From Phycisphaerae bacterium (lineage in GTDB: Bacteria; Planctomycetota; Phycisphaerae; UBA1845; PWPN01): a stretch of 54,305 nt of DNA. This document shows positions 41,242 through 49,438 of this stretch, in pieces (within the stretch, counting starts at the first letter, position 1; every line of letters begins with the position of its first letter). The stretch covers positions 1-54,305 of the forward strand of contig JAAXZI010000251.1 of the NCBI GenBank assembly GCA_012719955.1, read 5' to 3'. The notes below the pieces were generated by a model. The model was not told the DNA's origin. It saw nothing but the letters and a program-made list of their open reading frames with translations, and did no database searches. The translations under genes were made by a program, and so were the position numbers.

Positions 41242-42429
41242 ATGGCCAAAACCTGTAATGTCGCGTTGATCGGCCAGGGCTTCATGGGCCGCACGCACAG
41301 CAACGCCTACCTGAATGTCGCCAAGTTTTTCACCGACCTGCCCATGGTGCCGGTCATGCACACCAGCTATGGGCTGGAGTCGGAAAACCCGAAGATCTTC
41401 GCCGAGCGGTGGGGCTGGAAAAACGCCGCCAGCGACTGGAAGGCCGTTATCCGCAACGAGGACATCCAGTTCGTTGACATCGTGACCCCCAATGACATGC
41501 ACATGCCCCCGGCCATCGAGGCCATGCAGGCCGGCAAGCCGGTAGCCACTGAGAAACCCATCGCCGGCACCCTGGCCGACGCCCGGGCCATGGCCGAAAT
41601 GGCCAAGAAGAGCGGCGTCAAGACCTTCGTATGGTACAACTACCGGCGGGTGCCGGCCGTCGCCTTGGCTCACCAACTGGTCAAGGCCGGCAAGCTCGGG
41701 CGGATCTTCCACATTCGCTGCCAGTACCTGCAGGAGTGGGGCGGGCCGGCCACGCCGTTGCTGTGGCGGTTCCAGAAGAAGTATGCCGGCTCGGGCGCGC
41801 ACGGCGACTTGAATGCCCACATCGTGGACATGGCCCGGTTCGTCACGGGCGACGAGATCGTCGAGGTCAGCGGGGCGATCGCGGAGACGTTCATCAAGGA
41901 GCGGGTGATCCCGACACAGGGTTCGACGGGCGGGATTACGGCCGGCGCCAAGGGCTCCGCGCAGATGGGCAAGGTGGACGTGGACGACGCCGTGATCTTC
42001 CTGACGCGGTTCAAGAGCGGTGCCATCGGCAGCTTTGAGGCCTCGCGCCTGGCCACCGGCTATCTCAACCGGAACGGGTTCGAGATCCACGGCGAGAAGG
42101 GCGCGCTGCGGTTCAACTTTGAGGACATGAACTACCTGGATTACTGGGACGCCACCGCCGACCGCAAGGTCCAGGGCTGGAACCGCATCATGGCCACCTC
42201 CGGCGAGAATCACCCCTATGTGAAGTACTGGTGGCCGGACGCCCACATCCTGGGCTACGAGCACGGCTTCGTGAACGAGGCGGCCGATATCATGCGGGTG
42301 CTGGCCGGCGAGCAGCCGGAAGTGCCGCTGCCGGACTTCCAGGACGCCTACGAGACCCAGCGCGTGCTGGAGGCCGCTCTGCTCGCCGCCGAGAACCGCG
42401 CGGCGGTGAAGATGAGCGAGGTGAAGTAA
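41242..42429 (+). CDS. Gfo/Idh/MocA-family oxidoreductase
   Basis: A 395-residue dehydrogenase-like protein unrelated in detail to the one at 13145. VALIGQGFMGRTHSNAYL is the nucleotide-binding motif; PVATEKPIAGTLADA holds the conserved EKP; SGAHGDLNAHIVDMARFVTG contains the GxHxxD element of the catalytic region. Similar proteins act on inositol or other sugar derivatives; the substrate cannot be fixed. GAGGAG upstream supports ATG 41242; the frame is open to 41101. Confidence 0.92.
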   Translation: MAKTCNVALIGQGFMGRTHSNAYLNVAKFFTDLPMVPVMHTSYGLESENPKIFAERWGWKNAASDWKAVIRNEDIQFVDIVTPNDMHMPPAIEAMQAGKPVATEKPIAGTLADARAMAEMAKKSGVKTFVWYNYRRVPAVALAHQLVKAGKLGRIFHIRCQYLQEWGGPATPLLWRFQKKYAGSGAHGDLNAHIVDMARFVTGDEIVEVSGAIAETFIKERVIPTQGSTGGITAGAKGSAQMGKVDVDDAVIFLTRFKSGAIGSFEASRLATGYLNRNGFEIHGEKGALRFNFEDMNYLDYWDATADRKVQGWNRIMATSGENHPYVKYWWPDAHILGYEHGFVNEAADIMRVLAGEQPEVPLPDFQDAYETQRVLEAALLAAENRAAVKMSEVK

Positions 42430-42605
42430 TTCAGAAACCGCCGGAAGGGAAGGAGTCAGTTGTCCGTGGCCGGACGCGGGCGGATGGCTAACTTCTCCCT
42501 GCATCAAGCCGGCCAATCACTGGCCGTGCGCGATGGTGAGACGCACAGCGCGTTCTTTGCTGTCTCAACATCACGCACGGCCATTTTATTGGCCACGTTT
42601 CGGGT

Positions 42606-42682
42606 GTAGCGGCCGGGCTCCGTACCGGCCGTTTCCGCTGTGTATTCCAGACTTGTAGCGGCCGGGCTCTGTACCGGCCGTT
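42606..42682 (+). repeat. Two direct copies of the 28-base GTAGCGGCCGGGCTC element
   Basis: Copies at 42606-42633 and 42655-42682 differ at one base and match both arms of the palindrome at 8421-8484. Between them lies TCCGCTGTGTATTCCAGACTT-like unique sequence. Each copy is itself partly self-complementary (CCGG...CCGG). Confidence 0.85.
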
Positions 42683-42805
42683 CTCCACAAATCCTGTCCA
42701 TCGGACGAGTCCCCGGCCGAAGGCTGGTCGACCGGCTGTTTCCCGGACAAAACGCCCACCCTCGGTTGGAATTCAGGAAGGCAGGCAAGACGCCCGCTCT
42801 CCCTA

Positions 42806-42824
42806 CACCGGCGAGATGCCGGTG
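42806..42824. repeat. Hairpin CACCGGC-GAGAT-GCCGGTG
   Basis: A perfect 7-base stem with a 5-base loop in the repeat-rich 628-base gap 42430-43057. A similar motif (CCGGCG-GCGAGG-CGCCGG) follows the SPFH fusion gene near 47427. Confidence 0.6.
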
Positions 42825-42866
42825 CCACACCTGATTCTTCATGGGCGAGACGCGGAAGATACACAG

Positions 42867-42884
42867 CACGGCTCAAGAACCGTG
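42867..42884. repeat. Hairpin CACGG-CTCAAGAA-CCGTG
   Basis: Shares CTCAAGA and the trailing GTGGCAT-ACC with the hairpin at 30183-30202 (trailing GTGGCACAC). The remainder of the gap from 42430 contains no gene I can support. Confidence 0.6.
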
Positions 42885-43057
42885 GCATACCAATCATGCG
42901 CTTGGTTGTCTCACCATTACGTATAGTTATTTATGTGGTTGTTCCCCAAGAAGCGTTTTTATGGGGGCCTGCCTGGGATGATTTCTGGTGGTTCTATAAC
43001 CGGTTGGCTACCTGCCGGGGCCTCAAGCTGCCGGGGGTGTCGGCCGATACATATGCT

Positions 43058-43264
43058 ATGAGCATGATTGATGGTATTGCCAGCATGTCGACGGCCTTGA
43101 GCCAGTTGCAGCTTCAGACTGAGGTATCTACCCGGGTGCTGAAGATGGCTCAGGGGCAGGGACAGGTGAGCGCCCAACTTCTGAACGCCGCCATGGAGAA
43201 CGTCCAGGAGGTCATCAGCGAAATGGCCGAGGGACTGGGCGACGGGGTGGATATATACGGATGA
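43058..43264 (+). CDS. YjfB-like putative motility protein
   Basis: A 68-residue peptide with IDGIASMSTALSQLQLQTEV and VLKMAQGQGQVSAQLLN, which fits the YjfB_motility family of short helical proteins encoded near flagellar genes in Firmicutes and others. The frame is open upstream to 42896, but that part is repeat sequence and does not look like protein. No strong ribosome-binding site is seen, and no other motility gene is in the window. Confidence 0.6.
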   Translation: MSMIDGIASMSTALSQLQLQTEVSTRVLKMAQGQGQVSAQLLNAAMENVQEVISEMAEGLGDGVDIYG

Positions 43265-43389
43265 GAGGTCTGGGGCGCATGCCCCGCTGACAGCCTCCTG
43301 GGAATATCTATCTCCCGGGAATCTCCAGCGTAGTCGGCCGGCCCGCCTTCCGAACGCATCAGAGGCGGAGTCGTGCCGTTCTTGTATTT

Positions 43390-43647
43390 TTGGGGTGGGG
43401 CGAAGGGGAGGACTCTGCGCGGGCCATCAAGCAGGAGTTCGACGCCGACCGGTTGTGGGGGACTGCCTGTACCAACGACGTGCCGTGCTGCATCCACTCC
43501 CGGCGCATCCTGGCGGAGGGAGGTTACGAGGCCGGGGAGAACATGGTCCACTTCGACCGTCCCGCACGACTCAAACCGGAGCTGAAGAACCGCATCCTCG
43601 AAGCGGTGCGGCAATTGGTGCCGCCTGGTTACACAGCCTGGGATTAA
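43390..43647 (+). pseudogene. C-terminal remnant of a neutral ceramidase-like protein
   Basis: About 80 residues (AIKQEFDADRLWGTACTNDV, ILAEGGYEAGENMVHFDRPA) resemble the end of the catalytic domain of neutral/alkaline ceramidase-like proteins common in planctomycetes, where the equivalent of 'TAYSNDV' and 'EGGYEG' occurs. Nothing upstream encodes the rest, no ribosome-binding site precedes the nominal GTG, and the usual Tyr residues are replaced (TACTNDVPCCI). Best read as a decayed fragment. Confidence 0.55.
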
Positions 43648-43747
43648 TGCTCGGTTAAGTGGGTGTGTTTCGCGCCATCTGGTACGGCGGGGCGGTAAAG
43701 TCGCGCCGTTTTCCCGGCCGCCGGTTTTTCCAGGGGGCTTCTGATCT

Positions 43748-44686
43748 TCAGGCCAGCAGGCGATCTTCCAACGTCAATCTCAGCTTGCGCAGCGCCTTGA
43801 GCTGAATCTGGCGCACGCGTTCCTTGGTCACTCCGATCGTGTCGCCGATCTGTTCGAGCGTCTGCGGGCCGGGATCCTGGCCGTTCCCGACGGCCAGAAA
43901 GCGAGCCTGGATCACCCGCATCTCGATATCGCTGAGCGCCGCTCTGTTCTCGCGCATGATCCGGCGGACCTCCTCCAGACACATGGTTTCGTCGCTCAGC
44001 CGGCATTGCTCGATGAAATCTCCGCGCTCCAGCGTGGGTTCATACTCGTACCGGAACCTGGCGCGATACCGGCTGGTCCGCAACGCCACCCGGGCGAAGC
44101 TCTTCAGGATGGAGCGGCAGGCATAAGTGCTGAACTTGTTCCCGCGCGAGCAATCAAACTTGTCCACGCACCGCAGCAGGGCGAGATTGCCTTCGCTGAT
44201 CAGGTCGTTGATATCCAGATTCAGCAGTCGGTTCCGCCTGATCATGGCCAGGACCAGGGGCATGTTCGGTTCGACGATTTGATTGCGCACAGCGATGGCC
44301 CGGGCGGACCAATCCAGCAGGCTCCGGAGTTTCGGGGCCGGGATGCGCTTTTCCTGGTATCTCTTGAGGATGCTGGCTACTCGAAACCGCGCATAGTTGT
44401 AGCGCAGAAACAGTTTTTCCTCCGATTCCTCGCTGAGGTTGCCGCCCGTTGATTCGTTCAGGGGCCGGTCGCCGCTTCCGAACAGAATCTGTTCGCAACC
44501 GTCCTCGTGGAACATCGGATGATCAATGTACTCAACGGGTTTGCTTATCAGGGCTCTGAGCGCCTGCTTCTCGCCCGCGCTGAACATGTACAGCTCCTCA
44601 GGGCCGGGCTCCAGCACATGAGGGATAACCCTCCTGCATGCGCTGCGCGCAGTAAGACCTGATGTCGCGGTGGGTGCCACCGACAT
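43748..44686 (-). CDS. RNA polymerase sigma-70-family factor
   Basis: A 312-residue sigma factor. Region 2 is clear (VLAMIRRNRLLNLDINDLIS, EGNLALLRCVDKFDCSRGNK, FSTYACRSILKSFAR), though the usual YATWWIRQ segment is diverged to TYACRSILKSF. Region 4 is well kept (TLEQIGDTIGVTKERVRQIQ, LKALRKLR). The first ~100 residues are a non-standard N-terminus (LISKPVEYIDHPMF). Region 3 is short. This fits the group 2/3-like factors expanded in planctomycetes. GAGGAGG before ATG 44686 fixes the start. Confidence 0.9.
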   Translation of the reverse strand: MSVAPTATSGLTARSACRRVIPHVLEPGPEELYMFSAGEKQALRALISKPVEYIDHPMFHEDGCEQILFGSGDRPLNESTGGNLSEESEEKLFLRYNYARFRVASILKRYQEKRIPAPKLRSLLDWSARAIAVRNQIVEPNMPLVLAMIRRNRLLNLDINDLISEGNLALLRCVDKFDCSRGNKFSTYACRSILKSFARVALRTSRYRARFRYEYEPTLERGDFIEQCRLSDETMCLEEVRRIMRENRAALSDIEMRVIQARFLAVGNGQDPGPQTLEQIGDTIGVTKERVRQIQLKALRKLRLTLEDRLLA

Positions 44687-44846
44687 TCGTGTCCTCCTCT
44701 CGATCATGGACGAGCCAGCAGAACCGCCCCTTGTACGGACGTCACCCGCACCTGGAGAAGCTGCCGTGTGTCAGTTCTGCAAGGAATATGCCATCAATCC
44801 TGATGGTCTGATGTGCAGTTGGCTTTCGTGCCCCCAGTTACCTGGG

Positions 44847-44878
44847 AGCTCAGCAATCCGTAAATCGACTGCTGAGCT
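44847..44878 (-). promoter_or_regulatory. Hairpin at the 5' end of the sigma factor mRNA leader
   Basis: AGCTCAGCA and TGCTGAGCT form a perfect 9-base inverted repeat, 14 bases apart, starting a few bases after the predicted transcription start. It could protect the 5' end or act as an operator. The leader is about 195 bases. Confidence 0.55.
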
Positions 44879-44888
44879 TTCCTATTCG

Positions 44889-44917
44889 AATATAGCTCAT
44901 CTTTACGCCGCGGACAA
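44889..44917 (-). promoter_or_regulatory. Sigma-70 promoter of the sigma factor gene
   Basis: On the minus strand TTGTCC (44912-44917) and TATATT (44889-44894) are 17 bases apart. Predicted start near 44882. It lies between the sigma gene and the end of larB. Confidence 0.55.
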
Positions 44918-44945
44918 GCACATAACTTTTTTTTAACCACTTTGC

Positions 44946-45773
44946 TCAAGGAGATGAGTGTTTGCGGCGCGTGCGGCGGGGAGATGCATCAGAAACGCGC
45001 GTTTTGCAGGCCTTTTCATCGTGTTTTGCGGAACGCCCGATCAATGCGGCGATGTAGCCGGCGCCGAAGCCGTTGTCGATGTTGACCACCGCGACGCCGG
45101 CCGCGCAACTGTTCAACATCGTTAGCAGGGGGGCCAGGCCGTTCAGGCTGGCCCCGTAACCGATGCTGGTCGGTACGGCGATCACGGGACAGGCCACCAG
45201 CCCCCCGATGACGCTGGGCAGCGCGCCTTCCATCCCGGCACAGACCACGACCGCCCTGGCCCGGGAAAGCTCATCAGCATGGGCCAGCAGCCTGTGTATG
45301 CCGGATACGCCGACGTCGTAGAACGTGCGTGTCGGCTGGTCCATGATCTCGCAGGTTTCGCGAGCCTCCTCGGCCACCGGCATGTCGGCAGTGCCCGCGC
45401 AGACAATGGCCACAAAACCTGGCGCGGGTTCGGCCGGTCGCTGCCGCACCACCAGCGTGCGCGCGATCTCGTTGTAAACCGCGCGTCGCACACGCCGGCG
45501 GACGGCCCGGGCCACTTCGGGTGTCGCCCGCGTGGCCAGCACGTTGCCCCCGTCGGCCATTCGCCGCTCGATGATGGTGACGATCTGATCGGTGCGTTTG
45601 CCCTGGCAGTAAATGACTTCCGGAAAGCCGCAGCGGATCGCGCGATGATGATCCACTTTGGCGAAACCCAGGTCCTCGAACGGCAGATGGCGCAGGTCCT
45701 GCATCGCCTGTTCGATGGTCCGTTGATGGTTGCGAACGTCCTCGAGCAGTTTTCTCAAAGCTTTCTCATACAT
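44946..45773 (-). CDS. larB: LarB, nickel-pincer cofactor biosynthesis enzyme
   Basis: A 275-residue LarB: an N-terminal helical region and a PurE-like C-terminal domain (FVAIVCAGTADMPVAEEA, VVVCAGMEGALPSVIGGLV, VPTSIGYGASLNGLAPLLTM). LarB carboxylates the pyridinium ring of nicotinic acid adenine dinucleotide and removes AMP, the first step to the nickel-pincer nucleotide of lactate racemase-type enzymes. larA, larC and larE are not in the window. The basic C-terminal tail is an addition. The ribosome-binding site is weak. Confidence 0.93.
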   Translation of the reverse strand: MYEKALRKLLEDVRNHQRTIEQAMQDLRHLPFEDLGFAKVDHHRAIRCGFPEVIYCQGKRTDQIVTIIERRMADGGNVLATRATPEVARAVRRRVRRAVYNEIARTLVVRQRPAEPAPGFVAIVCAGTADMPVAEEARETCEIMDQPTRTFYDVGVSGIHRLLAHADELSRARAVVVCAGMEGALPSVIGGLVACPVIAVPTSIGYGASLNGLAPLLTMLNSCAAGVAVVNIDNGFGAGYIAALIGRSAKHDEKACKTRVSDASPRRTRRKHSSP

Positions 45774-46024
45774 GGCCTACATCATAGGTTCCGACGCTGG
45801 TTCACGCCATTGCCGCGGGCGTAAGCGGCCTTTCCGGTTCCGCGATTTTGCAGACTGCCCGGGAGGGGGGCGGTCGCCCGGCCTGGGGTCGGCTTTCCCG
45901 AGCCGGTTGGCGGGGGCGTGTACCTGGGCCCGCGCCGTTGGTAACATACCCGCCAGTGGCCGGATGCGCGGGATGCGCAGGCCGGGGAAAAGAAGTTCCG
46001 GAGCAGAGGATCCGCAAGACACAG

Positions 46025-47380
46025 ATGGGTTCGATCCGTCGTCAAGGCTGGTTTCGCCGACCGAGTGGGGTCTTGCAGCCCGCGCGACGCCCATATCCGC
46101 GGATTGTTCCCCCCGAGCCGGAGGCATCCCCGGCGCCGCCCACCCTGGACCTGTTCATGTTTGAGGCCTCATCCTCGTTTGATGCTGGTCGGCTCGAGAT
46201 TCAGGAAGTCGTTCCGGTCGCCCCGGTCAGCCCGGAGGATGTGCTCAGGCTGGCTGGCCAGGCTGGCTGGCCGGAGGGACATCCCATCTCCCTGGCCCTG
46301 GGGGCGGCCCTCCTCGAGCGAGGCGGGCCGGATGCCCGGCCGGAACGGGCCGGCATCTGGCATCTGTCGGCCGGTCGTGGCATCCAGGGCTATCTGAATG
46401 GCTTCCACGTGCTCATCGGCAACGAGCAACTGATGCGCGATGGTGGAATCCCCTTAACCGAGACTGTTCGCCGCATAATTGCCGGCCATGCCCTGCGCGG
46501 CTGGCATTCCGTGTTGATCGGCGCTCGTGCCGCGGCGGTGGATCGCGAAGACGTGCATCGCTCGCTGATAGGGGTTCTCGCCTTCGCGCCGCAAGGCCGC
46601 ATGCAGGCTTCTTCCGCCACCGCTCCGGCAAGCCCCACGGGCGGCGTGGGGGCCTTCTTGAAAGACCGGCTCGGGCGGTTGCCTTGGCGAACGGCGGTGC
46701 TGTTGGCTCTGGCTTCGGGCCTGGTGAGCCTTTACCAGTCGGCACTGACCGTGGAGCCGGACCAGGTGGCCGTCGTCCGCCGTTTTGGGCGCGTTGCGGC
46801 TCTGTGTGAGCCCGGCCTGCACTTCCGTTGGCTCTGGCCGGTCGAACGGGTTACATGGATCCGCCGGGGCGAATCTTGCCTGTTGCCCCTGCCGAATGGA
46901 CACGTCGAGTACCAGATCGCCGACGCGGTTGCGTACGCATCGGCCGGAGAAGATCCGGAAGGCCTACTGGCCCGGATTGCGGAGCGGGCTTTGCTTGAAA
47001 CGTTTGCAGGGCAGGTGGGCGCGCGGTCGGCAGGTTCGCAAGAGTGGGGAAAACTGGCCGATTCATGGCGTTGCCGGCTTCAGGAGCAAGTGTCCGCGGC
47101 CGGCCTGGGAATTCGCGTGATCGACGTCGCACCCGCTACGCTGGAAGTTCCCCCCGGGGAGGCCCCACCGCCGCCGCCTGCGGTCGCCGTGGAAGAGGGG
47201 GACCTGTTTCAGACGGCCCAAGCCTCCGAACAGACGCCGGCCGAAGCGCCCGCCGTGACTACTCAACCGGTTGCTGAAGCGCCCCACGAACAGGAAGCCG
47301 CCCTGGTTCTGAAGGCCGTCAACGAGTTCCTGGGACTCCTGTACCGCCAGCCCTCGACCCAGCCCTGCCCGGCCGAGTGA
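46025..47380 (+). CDS. Pseudo-P-type-ATPase P/N-domain fragment fused to an HflK-like SPFH domain
   Basis: A 451-residue protein (from ATG 46025; the frame is open to 45848). Residues 41-190 align with the large cytoplasmic loop of heavy-metal P-type ATPases: FMFEASSSFDAGR replaces FDKTGTLTxGR, so the phosphorylated Asp and the KTGT are lost, but HP (EGHPISLAL), GRGIQGYLNG and IGVLAFAPQGR of the nucleotide-binding region are kept. A membrane segment (222-241) and a short SPFH domain follow (VEPDQVAVVRRFGRV, EPGLHFRWLWPVERV), as in HflK. The tail is Pro/Ala/Glu-rich. No metal-binding, TGDN or second-half ATPase motifs exist. A nucleotide-sensing membrane scaffold is a guess. Confidence 0.75.
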   Translation: MGSIRRQGWFRRPSGVLQPARRPYPRIVPPEPEASPAPPTLDLFMFEASSSFDAGRLEIQEVVPVAPVSPEDVLRLAGQAGWPEGHPISLALGAALLERGGPDARPERAGIWHLSAGRGIQGYLNGFHVLIGNEQLMRDGGIPLTETVRRIIAGHALRGWHSVLIGARAAAVDREDVHRSLIGVLAFAPQGRMQASSATAPASPTGGVGAFLKDRLGRLPWRTAVLLALASGLVSLYQSALTVEPDQVAVVRRFGRVAALCEPGLHFRWLWPVERVTWIRRGESCLLPLPNGHVEYQIADAVAYASAGEDPEGLLARIAERALLETFAGQVGARSAGSQEWGKLADSWRCRLQEQVSAAGLGIRVIDVAPATLEVPPGEAPPPPPAVAVEEGDLFQTAQASEQTPAEAPAVTTQPVAEAPHEQEAALVLKAVNEFLGLLYRQPSTQPCPAE

Positions 47381-47479
47381 GGCCGCGGTTGAAATCCGGC
47401 TGCACCGCCCCACGGTGTGTGACTCCGGCGGCGAGGCGCCGGTATCGCAACGGCATCGCGCGGGGATCAGGACGCGCCG

Positions 47480-47791
47480 TCAGTGCCCCGAACCGGTGGT
47501 GAGATAACGCGGCTCCACGGTGATATTCAACATGGACCCGCTCTGGTGCCGCAGCCGAAGCTTGACCAGGCCTTTACGGCGAAGCCTCTCTCGCTCGGTC
47601 TCCTTGGCGATGTAGACAACCTCGGCGGTGATCCGCTTGTCCTGCTTGAAGAAGGATGCGATCAACCGCTTTTTCAGCAGACCGGATGTTCGTCCGCCGT
47701 CGTCATCCCACGCGACGTTCTCGGGCACATCCATGGGTTCCGTCACTCGAACTTTGGTGCCAACCGTCAGTACCTTACTCTGCAACGACAT
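47480..47791 (-). CDS. Hypothetical protein
   Basis: A 103-residue soluble protein with alternating charged and hydrophobic residues (VLTVGTKVRVTEPMDVPENV, RRKGLVKLRLRHQSGSMLNI). A small beta-rich fold is suggested. I do not recognise a family. ATG 47791 has AGAGG upstream; the frame is open to 47836. It lies between the SPFH fusion and the UDG gene, convergent with the former. Confidence 0.6.
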   Translation of the reverse strand: MSLQSKVLTVGTKVRVTEPMDVPENVAWDDDGGRTSGLLKKRLIASFFKQDKRITAEVVYIAKETERERLRRKGLVKLRLRHQSGSMLNITVEPRYLTTGSGH

Positions 47792-48174
47792 ATTCCAATT
47801 ACCTCTCAGGGCGGACCCCTCAGCCGCCCGCCACAAAGGTAAAGATCATACCCATAATCCCCGCCTTGTGCGCGGTCTGCACTCCTGCGACAATCCTCCT
47901 GCAGACCTGTTGCCCGGAGACACGCGATGCATCAGCGGTGCCCTGTTCGTTCAAGTTCTATTGCATTCCAGGTCGGCCGGCTGGTGTTCGAGGAGGTCAT
48001 GCTGAAGACGCTCCAGGCGGAGATCCGGCTGGGCTCGCATTAGGATGGCGTGATCCTGGTGAACTTCCCGCCGGACAGGAGCTGATGATCCACGTGACGC
48101 CTGCCCCGTGAGGCCGGCCTTTTGACGCCCCCGTCCGCCGCTGCTAAAACATTGCGAGCACAAAGGTAAAGCAC
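47792..48174. other. 383-base gap between divergent genes
   Basis: Between a minus-strand hypothetical gene and the UDG gene. A 38-codon frame at 47927-48043 follows GGAGACACGCG but has no family match and is not called. No repeat or promoter stands out. Confidence 0.4.
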
Positions 48175-49065
48175 ATGAACGGACCGACCTATGACGAGCT
48201 GCGAGGGGCGATCAGCCGCTACCTGGAAGCCGATGTCCTGTTGGGCGTCAAAACGGCGCCCCTGACGCCGCCTGCGCCCCAGCGGGCTCTGTCTTCCCCC
48301 GCTGCCCGTCCTTCCGCAACTGCCCGGCCCACTGCTCCTGTGCCCCGCCATCCTCAGGTTCCCGCGCCGCCTTCGCTGGCTCGCCCCGCGGCTCCGGCTC
48401 CCGGCTTGGCTTCGGCAGTGCCCCACGTGATGGACGTCGGTCCTGAGGAACTGGCCGGCCGGCAGGCCACCTTGCGGGCACTGGACGAGGGAAAGGTCAG
48501 CAAGTGCACCAAGTGCAGGCTCTGCGAGACGCGAACGCAGACCGTGTTCGGCCAGGGACACGCCGCTCCGCGGGTCGTGTTTGTCGGCGAGGCCCCGGGC
48601 GCCGAAGAAGACGCCTCCGGGCTGGCTTTTGTCGGCCGGGCCGGACAACTGCTGACCAAGATGATCGCGGCCATGGGGCTGTCGCGCGAGGAGGTGTATA
48701 TCTGCAATATCCTCAAGTGCCGCCCGCCGGATAACCGCACGCCCGCCCCGGATGAAATCGCCGCCTGCTGGCCGTACCTGGATGAGCAGCTTCGCATCCT
48801 GCGGCCCGAGGTCATTGTGGCCTTGGGCAAGCCGGCCAGCCAGACCCTGCTGCGCACCACCGAATCGATCAGCCGGCTGCGGGGCCAGTGGCACGACTAT
48901 TACACCTCCGGCACGCCGTTGATCGGCGAGCCGACTCCCCTCATGCCCACGTTCCACCCGGCCTATTTGCTTCGCAATCCTGCGGAAAAAGCTAAAGCGT
49001 GGAGCGACTTGAAGATGGTAATGCAGCGGCTGGGGCTGCCTGTTCCGCCACCCCAGGGGGCGTAG
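48175..49065 (+). CDS. Family 4 uracil-DNA glycosylase (4Fe-4S)
   Basis: A 296-residue enzyme that removes uracil from DNA. An unusual ~95-residue Pro/Ala-rich N-terminus precedes the domain. Cluster cysteines are in KCTKCRLC and in LKCRPPDNRTPAPDEIAACW, the latter pair 15 residues apart as in family 4. Catalytic motif 1 is VGEAPGAEEDASGLAFVGRA, and motif 2 is MPTFHPAYLLRN. The start has AAAGGTAAAGCAC upstream. Confidence 0.93.
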   Translation: MNGPTYDELRGAISRYLEADVLLGVKTAPLTPPAPQRALSSPAARPSATARPTAPVPRHPQVPAPPSLARPAAPAPGLASAVPHVMDVGPEELAGRQATLRALDEGKVSKCTKCRLCETRTQTVFGQGHAAPRVVFVGEAPGAEEDASGLAFVGRAGQLLTKMIAAMGLSREEVYICNILKCRPPDNRTPAPDEIAACWPYLDEQLRILRPEVIVALGKPASQTLLRTTESISRLRGQWHDYYTSGTPLIGEPTPLMPTFHPAYLLRNPAEKAKAWSDLKMVMQRLGLPVPPPQGA

Positions 49066-49277
49066 GACGACCCACGAGGGGGACCAGCCGCATTCGACGC
49101 TCCGGGGGGCTCATCCGGGGCGGAAGCGCTATGTCCTTGCCGGCTCTATAGTTCCGTTGACCATCTTGCCGGAACCACTGATCGCCCGACCCTTGACCGG
49201 GTGCCCGCCAGGTGTGGCAATTCTTTGTCGCGGGGTGGCGAGCCGCCCCGGAGGGCGTACATCTTGGACGCCTTTGA

Positions 49278-49299
49278 GGCGGGCGGGTGCCCGCCCGCC
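49278..49299. repeat. Perfect 10-base GC palindrome
   Basis: GGCGGGCGGG-TG-CCCGCCCGCC. Extremely stable hairpin about 210 bases after the UDG gene. No T-run follows, so it is either a factor-dependent terminator or a REP-like element. Confidence 0.7.
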
Positions 49300-49348
49300 T
49301 GATGCGCCCGGCCACTGAAGCATGGAATTCTCCAACTGGAAAAGGCAC

Positions 49349-49354
49349 TATAAT
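49349..49354 (+). promoter_or_regulatory. Candidate -10 of the tRNA gene
   Basis: TATAAT 85 bases before the tRNA. No good -35 hexamer is found 16-18 bases upstream. Confidence 0.35.
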
Positions 49355-49438
49355 AGCCGGCCTGGGAAGTGGACTTGATTTAGGGCCGCTTCCAGAGCAG
49401 AATATGCGACCCAAGCCCGGGGCAGCTCCGGGTTTAAC

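Larger units (their letters stand above)
49066..49438. other. 373-base gap between UDG and tRNA genes
   Basis: No protein gene seen. It holds a perfect GC palindrome at 49278-49299 and a TATAAT at 49349-49354, listed separately, and a short CCCGG/CCGGG hairpin just before the tRNA. Confidence 0.5.

Noticed and set aside
42504..42897. Minus-strand frames across the repeat region
   Set aside because: They translate the repeats themselves (for example RPVQSPAAT twice), not a protein.
44670..44936. Plus-strand 88-codon frame with CQFCKEYAINPDGLMCSWLSC
   Set aside because: Lies over the sigma gene promoter and leader, has no ribosome-binding site and the cysteine pattern is irregular.
47927..48043. 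38-codon frame after GGAGACACGCG
   Set aside because: The ribosome-binding site is plausible but length and composition give no support, and no family is recognised.
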